DNA from: CAZGAH01 sp964523295
Lineage (GTDB): Bacteria; Desulfobacterota; Desulfovibrionia; Desulfovibrionales; Desulfovibrionaceae
Assembly (NCBI GenBank): GCA_964523295.1
Contig: CAZGAH010000030.1
Coordinates: forward strand, 1-49,113
DNA length: 49,113 nt
Direction of reading: 5' to 3'
The notes beneath the pieces were generated by a model that saw only the letters and a program-made list of their open reading frames with translations, searched no databases and had not been told where the DNA came from. Numbering within the stretch: position 1 is the stretch's first letter; the number at the start of each line of letters is the position of its first letter. The translations under genes were made by a program, and so were the position numbers. Positions 1-9,365 of the stretch are shown piece after piece.

Positions 1-1175
1 GCCAACGCGCCGACATCGACAACGGTCTGTTGTGCCAGGAGCAGGTGGTACTGATTGTCGAACCAGAGCGACGCGAGCGCGTCGATGGCGTCGGATCGCT
101 CAGGCGCGCAGGTGGGGACGAGCAATCCCGTACGCCCGGGAACGACGATGTCGCGGTAGCCGTCGAAATTGGAGGCAATGACCGGAAGCCCCATGGCCCC
201 GGCCTCGAGCAGAGTCAGGCCGAAGGTCTCCTGGAGGTTGTCCGCCGGAGAGAGAAAGATGTCGCTGGCGCCGTACAGCTGGCGCCGTGTCGCATTGTCC
301 GGATCGGGAACGAGCGTCAGGGACGCGCCGATGTTGCTGGCCAGGCCCTGCAGATCGGACAGGAACTGTTCCTGGCCCGAGGCCGCGGGATCGCAGGCGC
401 CGGCAAGAATGAGACGGATGGCGGCGCGCGGTACCCCGGCGGCGAAGACACGTTGCAATGCCCGCAGGACCGGCAGCATATCGAGCTTGGAGGCATGGGA
501 CATGCGGGCGAAAACCAGGATCATGACCTGATCGTCGCCACATGCCCATTGCGCCCGGGCCTTTTCCCGCTCGGCCGCCGTCAACGGGACGAACGCATCC
601 GGATCGATCCCCAGGGGGATGGTGACAATGTCCGGTTGGGGAAAAGAGGCCGGGGACAGGCAATACCCCGCGCGTAGCGCATCGAAAAGGTTGGCGACAA
701 CGCGCCGGCCTGCCTGCGAGGTGGCGGCAATGACGTCGCGCGGCGTACACCCTGGCCAGAGGTGCGCCAGAAATTCTTTGGCATAGCGCGCGTAGCTCAG
801 GGAATGCGTGATGCTGGTAATCGGAAAGAGCTGTCGGCTGTATCTGTTGCGCAGGCGGGCAAGATGCGGCGGGTTGTTGATGCAGTCGGAGAGATGAAAG
901 CAGAAGTACGCAGTGCGCTGGAGCGACGCCGCAAGCGCCGGTCTGGCGAGGGCGCGACATTTCGCCTCCCTGATGGCTTTATCGGGCGCGTAATGGTGAA
1001 AACAGTCGAGAACATCGGCCCGCTGCCTGTCGTCGGCCAGAAAGAAGCAATACCCGTCGTACGGGTCCAGGGCGAAAAAGGCCTGAAGAAAGCCACGATT
1101 GGCCTCGCTCCTGCCCATGAACGGACCTGACTCGACGAAGGGATCGAGAGTTCCCCAGAGACGTTTCTCTTCCAT
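1..1175 (-). CDS. GT4-type glycosyltransferase, C-terminus cut by window edge
   Basis: Reading the minus strand from an ATG at 1175 gives an uninterrupted frame of about 391 codons that runs off the left edge. The C-terminal half has the retaining GT-B (GT4) signature: an LGIDPDAF segment, a Rossmann-like DQVMILVFARMSHASKLD strand, then YGASDIFLSP and the E-x7-E element ETFGLTLLEAG followed by GLPVIAS and GYRDIV. This implies transfer of a sugar from a nucleotide donor, probably for a surface polysaccharide or protein glycan; the acceptor is not visible. The N-terminal 120 residues are less typical. There is no convincing ribosome binding site, and a GTG 18 bases upstream is an alternative start; an in-frame TGA lies just before it. 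Divergent from the diguanylate cyclase, with a C14 tract between them. Confidence 0.85.
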   Translation of the reverse strand, partial: MEEKRLWGTLDPFVESGPFMGRSEANRGFLQAFFALDPYDGYCFFLADDRQRADVLDCFHHYAPDKAIREAKCRALARPALAASLQRTAYFCFHLSDCINNPPHLARLRNRYSRQLFPITSITHSLSYARYAKEFLAHLWPGCTPRDVIAATSQAGRRVVANLFDALRAGYCLSPASFPQPDIVTIPLGIDPDAFVPLTAAEREKARAQWACGDDQVMILVFARMSHASKLDMLPVLRALQRVFAAGVPRAAIRLILAGACDPAASGQEQFLSDLQGLASNIGASLTLVPDPDNATRRQLYGASDIFLSPADNLQETFGLTLLEAGAMGLPVIASNFDGYRDIVVPGRTGLLVPTCAPERSDAIDALASLWFDNQYHLLLAQQTVVDVGAL

Positions 1176-1276
1176 GCTGTGCAGCAAAGCCACAGATGCG
1201 CGCGCTTGTCAAACCGCGCGCCCCGCACGGAATCGCTCCGATCATCCTTGATTTCCGGGGGCCGGATCACGAGCCG

Positions 1277-1290
1277 CCCCCCCCCCCCCC
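1277..1290. repeat. Poly-C tract (14 C) in a divergent promoter region
   Basis: Fourteen consecutive C bases (poly-G on the minus strand) lie about 100 bases upstream of the glycosyltransferase start and 190 bases upstream of the diguanylate cyclase start. Tracts of this length are prone to slipped-strand length change. The exact count may also be a sequencing or assembly artefact. Confidence 0.9.
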
Positions 1291-1421
1291 GGAAGCTGAG
1301 CACCCTGCCGCAGCCCTGTTGGCAGGCAGGTGACGGCTTTCTGACTGAGCCGGGGGTAAAAATTGCCGTTTGCGCGGAGTCCCGAACCGCTGTGCTCTGA
1401 AATATCAGGCAATAATCAATT

Positions 1422-1437
1422 TGGCCTGAGTTTTGCT
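1422..1437 (+). promoter_or_regulatory. Sigma-54-like -24/-12 promoter
   Basis: TTGGCCTGAGTTTTGCT contains a GG and a GC dinucleotide separated by exactly ten bases, matching the TGGCACG-N4-TTGCW pattern with two mismatches in the first half. It lies about 43 bases upstream of the diguanylate cyclase start, leaving room for a short leader and the AAGGAG at 1467-1472. If real, the cyclase depends on RpoN and an enhancer-binding activator. Confidence 0.5.
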
Positions 1438-1479
1438 TTGTATGAGCAGTGCGTACCCTCAGCCACAAGGAGACGAGTT

Positions 1480-2967
1480 ATGCATCTCGCGCCAGTCATA
1501 CACCAGCACACCATGTGGGGATTCGGCCTCCATTCCGCCGAAGAACGCAGCTTGAGCGAGTACGCCGGGGCGAAGTACCGTCTGGTCAACTGGCCCAGCG
1601 ACGCGCTTCCGAGCGCAAAGGCCCTGGAAAGCGACGATCCGCTCGTCATCTGGATTCCGCTGAGAGTATGGAATAAGATAGCGCAACGCAAAAAGAACAT
1701 GTACATGCGCCGTGATGGCATACAGCGTGTGCTCCTTCTCGATCAGGAGCACTCTTCGAACGACCTCGAGGCAGCGCTGAATGCCGGATCGGTGGATATT
1801 CTCAAGCACCCGCTCAAGAAAAGCGCGGTCAACGAGATCATTTCCCGCGCACGCGAGACCCGGAGCCTGTACAGCGACATCTACAGGATGACCCAGGAGA
1901 TTTACCTGGAGCGGGAATTGCTGGCGCGTAAGAACGAGCACCTTGCCTTTATCAATCGATTCCTCAGCAGGGCCACGGAAACATTGGATCCGATAGCCAT
2001 TCTGAACCGGGCGCGCGAAGATCTGGATATGCTCTTCCCGGTCGGCCTGCTTCAGGCTGCGGTCTGGAGCGCAACACCGGCGGAGCGGATGGAGGCCGAA
2101 TTCTTTCTGGTCGGCGGTCAGGTCCTGACTGCGCGCCAGGAATGGATCGATCTGTTCATGGAGAGCGCCACCAAGCTGTCGGGGCGCCCTGTCGACGACT
2201 ATACGGTCAGCGAACTCAAGCCCATGCCCCTGTCCACGCGTGGGGGAGATTCGGGACCTCAGCCGGGAAAGGTGATGATCGTGCCGCTGCGCACGGGGGG
2301 CGAAACTTTCGGCTGTCTGATGCTCTTATCCGAACTGTCGTTCAATCTCGGCCGCGATCAGGTCGAGGTATTGAACTCTGCCCTGAAGCATCTGGGCCTG
2401 GCGCTCAAGAACGCGCTGCTGTTCCGCGAAGTGACCACCCAGGCCCAGTACGACGGCCTGACCAACGTTCATAACCGCCGGCATTTTGACATCCGGCTCA
2501 AGGAAGAGCTGCTGCGGCATCAGCGCTACGGTCAGCATCTCACGCTCATGATTCTCGATCTCGATCACTTCAAGAGCGTCAACGACACCTTCGGGCACCC
2601 GGCCGGCGATACCGTGTTGAAGGAAATGGGCGCGATGCTCAATGACGCGGTACGCGAAACGGACTACGTGGCCCGTTTCGGCGGAGAGGAGTTCGTCGTT
2701 CTGCTTCCCCACACCGATGCCGCCAAGGCCTGGACCCTGGCTGAACGCATCCGGCTTCGGGTCGCCCGGATGCGGTTCCGCGTCGGTGGACAATCCTTCC
2801 AGATCACCAGCAGCATTGGCCTGGCCTCCATGCGGCCCAATGCCCTGAAGGCCCGGGAAGAGCTGCTGGCAGAGGCCGATCAGGCCCTGTACCAGGCCAA
2901 GGCCGACGGCCGCAACAAGGTCATCCTGCTCCAGGATGAGCTTATGGCGGTTTCGCTGGCCAACTGA
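1480..2967 (+). CDS. Diguanylate cyclase with receiver-like and GAF-like regions (GGDEF)
   Basis: A 495-residue protein starting at the ATG preceded by AAGGAG. Residues about 1-120 resemble a degenerate response-receiver fold (VLLLDQEHS, AGSVDILKHPLKK). Residues about 150-310 look like a GAF-type sensor region. Residues about 330-485 form a GGDEF domain with DLDHFKSVNDTFGHPAGD, the active-site loop RFGGEEF, and an RETD inhibitory (I-site) motif five residues before it. It should make c-di-GMP from two GTP in the cytoplasm and be subject to product inhibition. No HTH or membrane segment is seen. The longer frame from 1363 is rejected because the ribosome binding site fits 1480. A sigma-54-like promoter lies just upstream. 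Confidence 0.93.
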   Translation: MHLAPVIHQHTMWGFGLHSAEERSLSEYAGAKYRLVNWPSDALPSAKALESDDPLVIWIPLRVWNKIAQRKKNMYMRRDGIQRVLLLDQEHSSNDLEAALNAGSVDILKHPLKKSAVNEIISRARETRSLYSDIYRMTQEIYLERELLARKNEHLAFINRFLSRATETLDPIAILNRAREDLDMLFPVGLLQAAVWSATPAERMEAEFFLVGGQVLTARQEWIDLFMESATKLSGRPVDDYTVSELKPMPLSTRGGDSGPQPGKVMIVPLRTGGETFGCLMLLSELSFNLGRDQVEVLNSALKHLGLALKNALLFREVTTQAQYDGLTNVHNRRHFDIRLKEELLRHQRYGQHLTLMILDLDHFKSVNDTFGHPAGDTVLKEMGAMLNDAVRETDYVARFGGEEFVVLLPHTDAAKAWTLAERIRLRVARMRFRVGGQSFQITSSIGLASMRPNALKAREELLAEADQALYQAKADGRNKVILLQDELMAVSLAN

Positions 2968-3244
2968 CCCGCACTGTTCCCTCCCAGTCCCTGCGCGTCG
3001 TCGGGATGACAGTCGTCCCGTTGGCGCGCAGCGGACGTATGCACAGCAGGCCAGTCTCCGGCCGCACACCAATCCCATTTCGCACGCGTACGCGAGGCGT
3101 GCCAGCCAGGCGCCCGAAGCGATCTTCCGGCTTGAGCCGCGCTTGAGATTTTACCCGGGTTGAGGCAGGAAAAAACGAATCAGGATGGCCTGAGCGGGCT
3201 TCATTCCCTGCTTCCCGTCAACGGCACACTGCACAGAGGACACG
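2968..3244. other. Intergenic, no gene seen
   Basis: This stretch between the diguanylate cyclase and the first binding protein gene holds no convincing reading frame. It must contain the promoter of the transporter cluster, but I could not pick a clear -35/-10 pair. AGAGGA at 3235-3240 is the ribosome binding site of the next gene. Confidence 0.5.
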
Positions 3245-4432
3245 ATGAGGAAAAGCATAGCGGCAATGACGCTGACCCTGGTGCTGGCGGTGTGGGTTGA
3301 TATGACCCTTGCGGATTCGCTGACACTGGCCATCCCGCTGCCATTGACCGGGACGCAGGCAAAATTTGGAGAAATCCAGCAACGCTCCTACGAAATCGCG
3401 GCCGAGGATATCAATGCACAGGGCGGCATCAGGGGCCGACAGCTGACGTTGCGCTTCGAGGACTCGCAAGGCAAGCCGGATATTGCCCGATCCATCGTCG
3501 AAAAGTTGATCGATGTCGAGAAGCAGCCCGTCGTGCTGGGCGAATACAGTTCTTCCTGCTCCAAGGCCATGGCGGCCGTGGCGGAAGAGCGCAAGGTGCC
3601 CTGCCTGGTGGTCAGCGGCGCTGCTGACGACATCACCCGGCAGAAGTATGCGTACGTCTACCGTCTGTGCCCGTCCAACGCCTATTATGCCACAGGACTG
3701 ATGTCCTTTCTGACGCAGGTGGTCAAGCCGCAGACTATGGCTATTCTCTACGAAAGCTCGGATTTCGGTACCTCCGGCGCCGAAGATATGGCCAAAAGCG
3801 CCGAGGCTGCCGGGATCAGGGTGTTGTTCAAGGAGAAATACGAAAAGGGCGCAATGGACTTCAAGCCGATCCTTTCGCGCGTCAAGGCCGCCAATCCGGA
3901 CGTGATCTACATGGTCTCGTACGTCATGGACGCCTCCCTGCTCATGCGCCAGATTATGGAGCTGCGCGTCGATGCCCGATTGTTTGCAGGCGGTGCGGCC
4001 GGATTCGCCATCCCCGAATTCATCGAGAGCGCCAGAAAAGCCTCGGAGTACGTGGTGACCGCGTCGCCGTGGAGCCCGCAGCTGCCCTACAAAGGCGCCA
4101 GGGAATTCGCCGGAAACTATAAGACCAGATACGGCACGTATCCCTCGTACCATGGCGCGGAGGCCTGTGCCGCCCTGCATGTGATCAAGAATGTCCTGGA
4201 TCGGGCAGCAACGCTGAGCCCCGCGGACATCAACACGGCCATGCAAGCGACGGATATGGAAACCGCTTTTGGTCCCGTCCGGTTTGTGGTTGCTGACGGC
4301 TATCAGAATCAGAATTTTATGGACACCTTCATGCTGCAGATTCTGAATGGCACGAATGAAATCGTCTGGCCTGAGAAATACGCCAGCGCCCGATACGTCT
4401 ATCCCATTCCGCGCTGGAGAGAGCGTCGATAA
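3245..4432 (+). CDS. livK: LIV-type ABC transporter periplasmic binding protein (copy 1)
   Basis: A 395-residue type I periplasmic binding protein (LivK/Leu-Ile-Val-BP family). A signal peptide (MRKSIAAMTLTLVLAVWVDMTLA) is followed by the mature start DSLTLAIPLPLTG. Family landmarks include EDINAQGGIRGR, the Ser/Cys-rich ligand-side turn EYSSSCSKA, and VYRLCPSNAYYATG. It would capture a small amino acid, amide or urea-like ligand in the periplasm and feed LivHMGF; the exact ligand cannot be read. It is the first gene of the cluster, 40 bases before livH. A close paralog lies after livF, and the similarity continues past the stop codon, so this is a gene duplication. AGAGGA ribosome binding site. 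Confidence 0.92.
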   Translation: MRKSIAAMTLTLVLAVWVDMTLADSLTLAIPLPLTGTQAKFGEIQQRSYEIAAEDINAQGGIRGRQLTLRFEDSQGKPDIARSIVEKLIDVEKQPVVLGEYSSSCSKAMAAVAEERKVPCLVVSGAADDITRQKYAYVYRLCPSNAYYATGLMSFLTQVVKPQTMAILYESSDFGTSGAEDMAKSAEAAGIRVLFKEKYEKGAMDFKPILSRVKAANPDVIYMVSYVMDASLLMRQIMELRVDARLFAGGAAGFAIPEFIESARKASEYVVTASPWSPQLPYKGAREFAGNYKTRYGTYPSYHGAEACAALHVIKNVLDRAATLSPADINTAMQATDMETAFGPVRFVVADGYQNQNFMDTFMLQILNGTNEIVWPEKYASARYVYPIPRWRERR

Positions 4433-4472
4433 CGAGCGATGGGCGCAGGGCACAACACGAGGAGAAAGGGAG

Positions 4473-5399
4473 ATGTGGCCGCAAGTCGAGATGTTGTTGC
4501 AGACCCTGATCTCAGGCGTGCTACTGGGCGGACTGTACGCCTTGATCGGCACGGGCATGACGCTGATTCTCGGGGTCATGCGGATCATCAACCTGGCGCA
4601 TGGTCAGCTGATGATGGTCGCAATGTATATCGCCTTCTGGCTGTTCCAGCTCTATGGCGTCGACCCGTATGTGTCCATTGTCATCGCAGCGCCAGCGTTG
4701 TTTGTGCTGGGATTGATCCTGCAAAAAGGGCTTATCAATCCGGTTTTGCGCGTCGAGTCGATCCTGCCCCACAATCAGGTTATCCTGACGGTGGGCATGG
4801 GGATGGTTCTGCAAAACCTGGCCACCATCTTCTTTACCTCGGACTACCGCTCCACGCCGGTCTCGTATGCCAACTCGGCATGGTACCTTTCCGATGTCTG
4901 GGCCGAATCTCCGATTGAACTGTCGCTGTCCATGCCCTGGACGGTTTCTTTTTGCCTGTCCGTACTGATTGCCGTTGGTTTGTGGTTCTTTCTGTCCAGG
5001 ACCGACGTTGGCAAATCCATCCGGGCAACCGCCCAGGACAAGGATGCCGCCATGCTCATGGGCGTCAACGTCGGATGGATGCGGGCTGTCACCTTCGGGC
5101 TGGGCGCGTCGCTGGTGGGCTGCGCAGGGTGTCTGCTCATGCCCATCTACTACCTCTTCCCGGCCCTGGGTTCGCAATTCACGCTCATCGCCTTTGTCAT
5201 AACCATTCTTGGCGGCATGGGATCGACCCTGGGCGCCATCATCGGAGGGCTCATCCTGGGTGTCTTCGAGTCCTGCACCGCCACCTACGTCGGCATGGGC
5301 TGGGCGCCTGTCGGGCGCTTCGTGATCTTTCTCGCGGCCCTGGCCTTTCTCCCCGGCGGCGTTGCCTCGTTGCTGAAACGAAGCGCTGTCTCCAGATAA
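4473..5399 (+). CDS. livH: ABC importer permease, LivH family
   Basis: A 308-residue polytopic inner-membrane permease of the branched-chain amino acid type. Start chosen at the ATG after GGAGAAAGGGAG. The N-terminus (LLQTLISGVLLGGLYALIG) and MRIINLAHGQLMM are hallmark LivH segments, and FVITILGGMGSTLGAIIGG near the C-terminus is the cytoplasmic coupling region that contacts the ATPase. It pairs with LivM to form the channel. It sits between the binding protein and livM (13-base gap), consistent with one operon. Confidence 0.94.
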   Translation: MWPQVEMLLQTLISGVLLGGLYALIGTGMTLILGVMRIINLAHGQLMMVAMYIAFWLFQLYGVDPYVSIVIAAPALFVLGLILQKGLINPVLRVESILPHNQVILTVGMGMVLQNLATIFFTSDYRSTPVSYANSAWYLSDVWAESPIELSLSMPWTVSFCLSVLIAVGLWFFLSRTDVGKSIRATAQDKDAAMLMGVNVGWMRAVTFGLGASLVGCAGCLLMPIYYLFPALGSQFTLIAFVITILGGMGSTLGAIIGGLILGVFESCTATYVGMGWAPVGRFVIFLAALAFLPGGVASLLKRSAVSR

Positions 5400-5412
5400 C
5401 GGAGGTCCGGGC

Positions 5413-6351
5413 ATGATCAGAAAGTACTTTCCATTGGCGCTGCTGGCCGCGCTGGCCATACTTCCCGCACTGGGGCTGAGCACGTACGTAATGCATCTGC
5501 TTATCCTGGCCATCATGTGGTCGGTGTGCGGAATGGCCTGGAATCTTCTGGGCGGGTACTGCGGCCAGGTATCCTTCGGTCATGCCGCTTTCTTTGGCAT
5601 GGGCGCCTACTGCTCCGGGATCCTGGCGCTGCATTTCAAGGGCTCGGCCTGGCTGGGGTTCCTCGTCAGCATTCCCGTGGTCGCCCTGCTGGCCCTGGTT
5701 ATCGGGTTGATCGTCCTGCGGCTTCGTGGTCACTATTTCGTGCTCGCCACGCTGGCCATAGGCGAGGTGATGCGCGTCACTGCAGAAAATCTGGTGCCGT
5801 TCACCGAGGGCACCAAGGGGATCATGATCCAGCGGACCTGGGTGGATAAGACAGGATATTTCTATGTCATTCTCGGACTCGCGGCCGTGACCTGGGCGAT
5901 CGTGAAAGTGATCGTCGAGTCGCGCTGGGGGTATTATTTCGTCGCCATACGCGAGGATCAGGACGCCGCCGAGTCGCTGGGCATCGACACCACGCTCTAC
6001 AAAACCATCGCCCTGACGGTCAGTGCCGTTCTGACCGGACTGGCCGGTGCGTTTTATATGGTCTACATGGGGTATATCGACCCTCAGATTGTCTTTTCGC
6101 TCGAAGACATCTCCATTCTGATGATCATGATCGTCATGGTCGGCGGCGTCGCCACGTACTGGGGGCCGATCATGGGAGCGGGCATCATGGTCGTCCTGGC
6201 AGAATACATCCGGACCCTGCCCAGGATCGGAACCGCTTACCAGACCCTGTTCGGCATTCTGCTGATCGTCATCATCATGTACCTGCCCAATGGTTTGATG
6301 GGCGACAAGGGTAAACACAAACGACTTTTCGGCAAAGGAGCGTCTGCATAA
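5413..6351 (+). CDS. livM: ABC importer permease, LivM family
   Basis: A 312-residue polytopic permease, the partner of LivH. LivM landmarks are WNLLGGYCGQVSFGHAAFFGMGAY, the coupling-loop region AIREDQDAAESLGID, and GGVATYWGPIMGAG. The start follows a GGAGG. The stop overlaps the livG start by one base (TAATG), typical of translational coupling. The C-terminus (MGDKGKHKRLFGKGASA) is basic and cytoplasmic. Confidence 0.94.
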   Translation: MIRKYFPLALLAALAILPALGLSTYVMHLLILAIMWSVCGMAWNLLGGYCGQVSFGHAAFFGMGAYCSGILALHFKGSAWLGFLVSIPVVALLALVIGLIVLRLRGHYFVLATLAIGEVMRVTAENLVPFTEGTKGIMIQRTWVDKTGYFYVILGLAAVTWAIVKVIVESRWGYYFVAIREDQDAAESLGIDTTLYKTIALTVSAVLTGLAGAFYMVYMGYIDPQIVFSLEDISILMIMIVMVGGVATYWGPIMGAGIMVVLAEYIRTLPRIGTAYQTLFGILLIVIIMYLPNGLMGDKGKHKRLFGKGASA

Positions 6352-7065
6352 TGGCTCTGCTCGAAGTCGCTTCGGTATCCAGACTCTTTGGCGGGCTGAC
6401 CGCGCTGAAAGACGTCTCCTATAGCGTGGAGCAGGGGGAAATTCTTGCGCTCATCGGAGCCAACGGTGCGGGAAAAACAACGCTGTTCAACGTGATCAAC
6501 GGGTTTCACGCCCCTTCCCGGGGGGAGGTGCGATTCAAGGGACGCACCATCTCCGGACTCAAGCCGCACCAGGTCTGCAGGGCCGGCATTGCCCGGACAT
6601 TCCAGGTGGTCAGGCCGTTGCAGCGGATGAGCGTGCTCGACAATGTCGTCGCCTCGGCCTTTTTACGCTCCTCCTCCAAGGCCGAAGCCGTGAAAACCGC
6701 CATGGAAACGCTCGAATTCACCAGGCTCGACGGGGAGAGGCATCAACTGTCCAAAGGGCTTCCGCTGGGCCTGCGCAAACGCCTGGAAATCGCCAGAGCC
6801 CTGGCCACGCAACCCGACCTGCTGCTCCTTGACGAATCCTTTGCCGGACTCAATCCCGCCGAACTCGACGTCTCCATCGAGATCATCAAGGGCATCAGGC
6901 AGCGCGGCATCACGATCATGATTATCGAACACCACATGAAGGTCATCATGGCCATATCCGACCGGATCGTGGTCTTGAATTTCGGTCAGAAAATCGCCGA
7001 GGGAACACCCGCGGCGATCGCCTCCGACCCGGCGGTGATCCGGGCCTACCTGGGGGAGGCGCACG

Positions 7066-7073
<8 letters not shown>
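6351..7073 (+). CDS. livG: ABC importer ATPase, LivG family
   Basis: A 240-residue ATP-binding subunit. Walker A is GANGAGKTT (residues about 36-44), with the LivG marker GIARTFQ, a signature-region KGLPLGLRKRLEIARAL and Walker B LLLLDESFAGLNP, followed by the switch histidine in IIEHHMKVI. The ABC signature is KGLPLGLRK rather than the usual LSxGxQR, a divergence worth noting. The stop codon overlaps the livF GTG by eight bases. It forms a heterodimer with LivF at the cytoplasmic face. Confidence 0.93.
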
Positions 7074-7770
<697 letters not shown>

Positions 7771-7776
7771 GGTCAC

Positions 7777-7811
7777 CCCGGGTTCGCGTCTGTTCAGGGC
7801 CTGAACCCGGG
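7777..7811 (+). terminator. Hairpin after livF
   Basis: CCCGGGTTC (7777-7785) pairs perfectly with GAACCCGGG (7803-7811) across a 17-base loop, seven bases after the livF stop. No T-run follows, so this may be a stabilising or Rho-assisted structure rather than a classic intrinsic terminator. Confidence 0.4.
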
Positions 7812-8024
7812 TCGGGCGCAACCGGTTTCGGGTCGTTTGGATGCGGTGCAAAGTCGATGGGAGGTGTCGGAGAATTATCGCGGTGCAGGCTCTGGAATCC
7901 CTTTTCCTGGGGAGCGAGAGTTGATAGCATGGCATTGCGAAGGGACAAAGGGCCATGAATGAGAATGGTCCGGGCGGGTTCCCTTCCCATTTTTTCCTCA
8001 GAGACCGGTCTTTCGGTGGAGACG

Positions 8025-9215
8025 ATGCGGAAAAGCATAGCGGTAGTGGCCCTGAGCCTGGCCCTTTCACTGTGGGCTGGCCTGACCGTTGCGGCGGACT
8101 CGCTGACATTGGCCATTCCGCTGCCCTTGACCGGAAAGCAGGCAAAGTTCGGTGAAATCGAACGTCGCGCCTACGAAATCGCGCTCGAGGAAATCAACGC
8201 GCAGGGCGGCATCAAAGGCCGGCAGCTGGTGCTGCGCTTTGAGGATTCCCAAGGCAAGCCGGAAAAGGCCCGGTACATCGCCGAAAAGCTGATCAATGTC
8301 GACAAGCAGCCCGTGCTCTTTGGTGAGTACAACTCCTCCTGTTCCAAGGCCATGGCGACCGTGGCGGAAGGGCGCAAAGTGCCCTGTCTTGTCGTTACGG
8401 GCGCCGCCGATGGCATCACCCGGCAGAAAAATACCTACGTGTATCGTCTTTGCCCGCCGAACGCCTTCTATAGTATCGGCCTGATGTCTTTTATGGAGCA
8501 GGTCGTCAGGCCTGAGAGTATGGCCATTTTGTACGAAAGCTCGGATTTCGGCATCTCCGGCGCGGAAGAAATGGCCAGGAGCGCCCAGGCCGCTGGAATC
8601 AGGGTGCTGGTTAACGAGCGGTATGAAAAAGGCGCCGTGGACTTCAAGCCCGTCCTTTCGCGGGTCAAGGACGCCGACCCGGACATCATCTACATGGTCT
8701 CGTACGTCATGGACGCCTCGCTGCTCATGCGCCAGATCATGGAACTGGACATCGAGGCAAAGCTGTTTGCCGGCGGTGCAGCCGGTTTCGCCATTCCGGA
8801 GTTCATCGAAAATGCCGGAAAAGCCTCCGAATACGTCGTTACCGCGTCGTTGTGGAGCCCGCAGTTGCCCTACAAAGGCGCCAGGGAGTTCGCTGAGAAA
8901 TATACAATCCGATACGGAACCAGCCCCTCGTACCACGGGGCTGAGGCCTACGCGGCCTTGTACGTGATCAAGGACGTCCTGGAGCGGGCCGCATCGCTGA
9001 GCCCCGAGGACATCAACACGGCCATGAAAGCGACCAATCTGGAAACCGCCTTCGGTCCTGTCCGGTTTGTGGATGCGGATGGCTACCAGAATCAGAACTT
9101 CCTGGATACCTACATGCTGCAAGTCCTCAATGGCAGGCACGAAACCGTCTGGCCCGAAAAGTATGCCAGCGCCAGATATGTCTACCCCATTCCACGGTGG
9201 GGAAACCGCTTCTGA
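8025..9215 (+). CDS. livK: LIV-type ABC transporter periplasmic binding protein (copy 2)
   Basis: A 396-residue paralog of the 3245-4432 product, nearly colinear without gaps. It has the same signal peptide type (MRKSIAVVALSLALSLWAGLTVAA), mature start DSLTLAIPLPLTG, EYNSSCSKA and VYRLCPPNAFYSIG. The start is the ATG after GGTGGAG; the longer frame from 7959 adds residues that would spoil the signal peptide. Substitutions such as ECVD-region changes and Cys-to-Tyr in YHGAEAY versus YHGAEAC suggest divergence in fine specificity. It probably shares the single LivHMGF channel. The 25-30 bases after its stop still match those after copy 1, marking the old duplication boundary. Confidence 0.92.
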   Translation: MRKSIAVVALSLALSLWAGLTVAADSLTLAIPLPLTGKQAKFGEIERRAYEIALEEINAQGGIKGRQLVLRFEDSQGKPEKARYIAEKLINVDKQPVLFGEYNSSCSKAMATVAEGRKVPCLVVTGAADGITRQKNTYVYRLCPPNAFYSIGLMSFMEQVVRPESMAILYESSDFGISGAEEMARSAQAAGIRVLVNERYEKGAVDFKPVLSRVKDADPDIIYMVSYVMDASLLMRQIMELDIEAKLFAGGAAGFAIPEFIENAGKASEYVVTASLWSPQLPYKGAREFAEKYTIRYGTSPSYHGAEAYAALYVIKDVLERAASLSPEDINTAMKATNLETAFGPVRFVDADGYQNQNFLDTYMLQVLNGRHETVWPEKYASARYVYPIPRWGNRF

Positions 9216-9365
9216 CGAGCGACGGGCGCAGGGTACGACGGCGGCGTGCCGTTCCGACAGGCCGTTCTTGTTCTCGATGAGAATCTCGGGTATCCTGATA
9301 CATGACGGTTGCACTTTCCAGGAGCCGCCAGCCCGTACACACGCCTTGCAGGAGACGGTTGCGAT

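Noticed and set aside
30..677. Long plus-strand frame opposite the glycosyltransferase
   Set aside because: Composition is Asp/Gly/Arg-rich without structure and it is antisense to a clear GT4 frame.
3190..3225. Sigma-54-like GGCCTGAGCGGGCTTC upstream of the first binding protein
   Set aside because: Spacing between GG and GC is nine, not ten bases.
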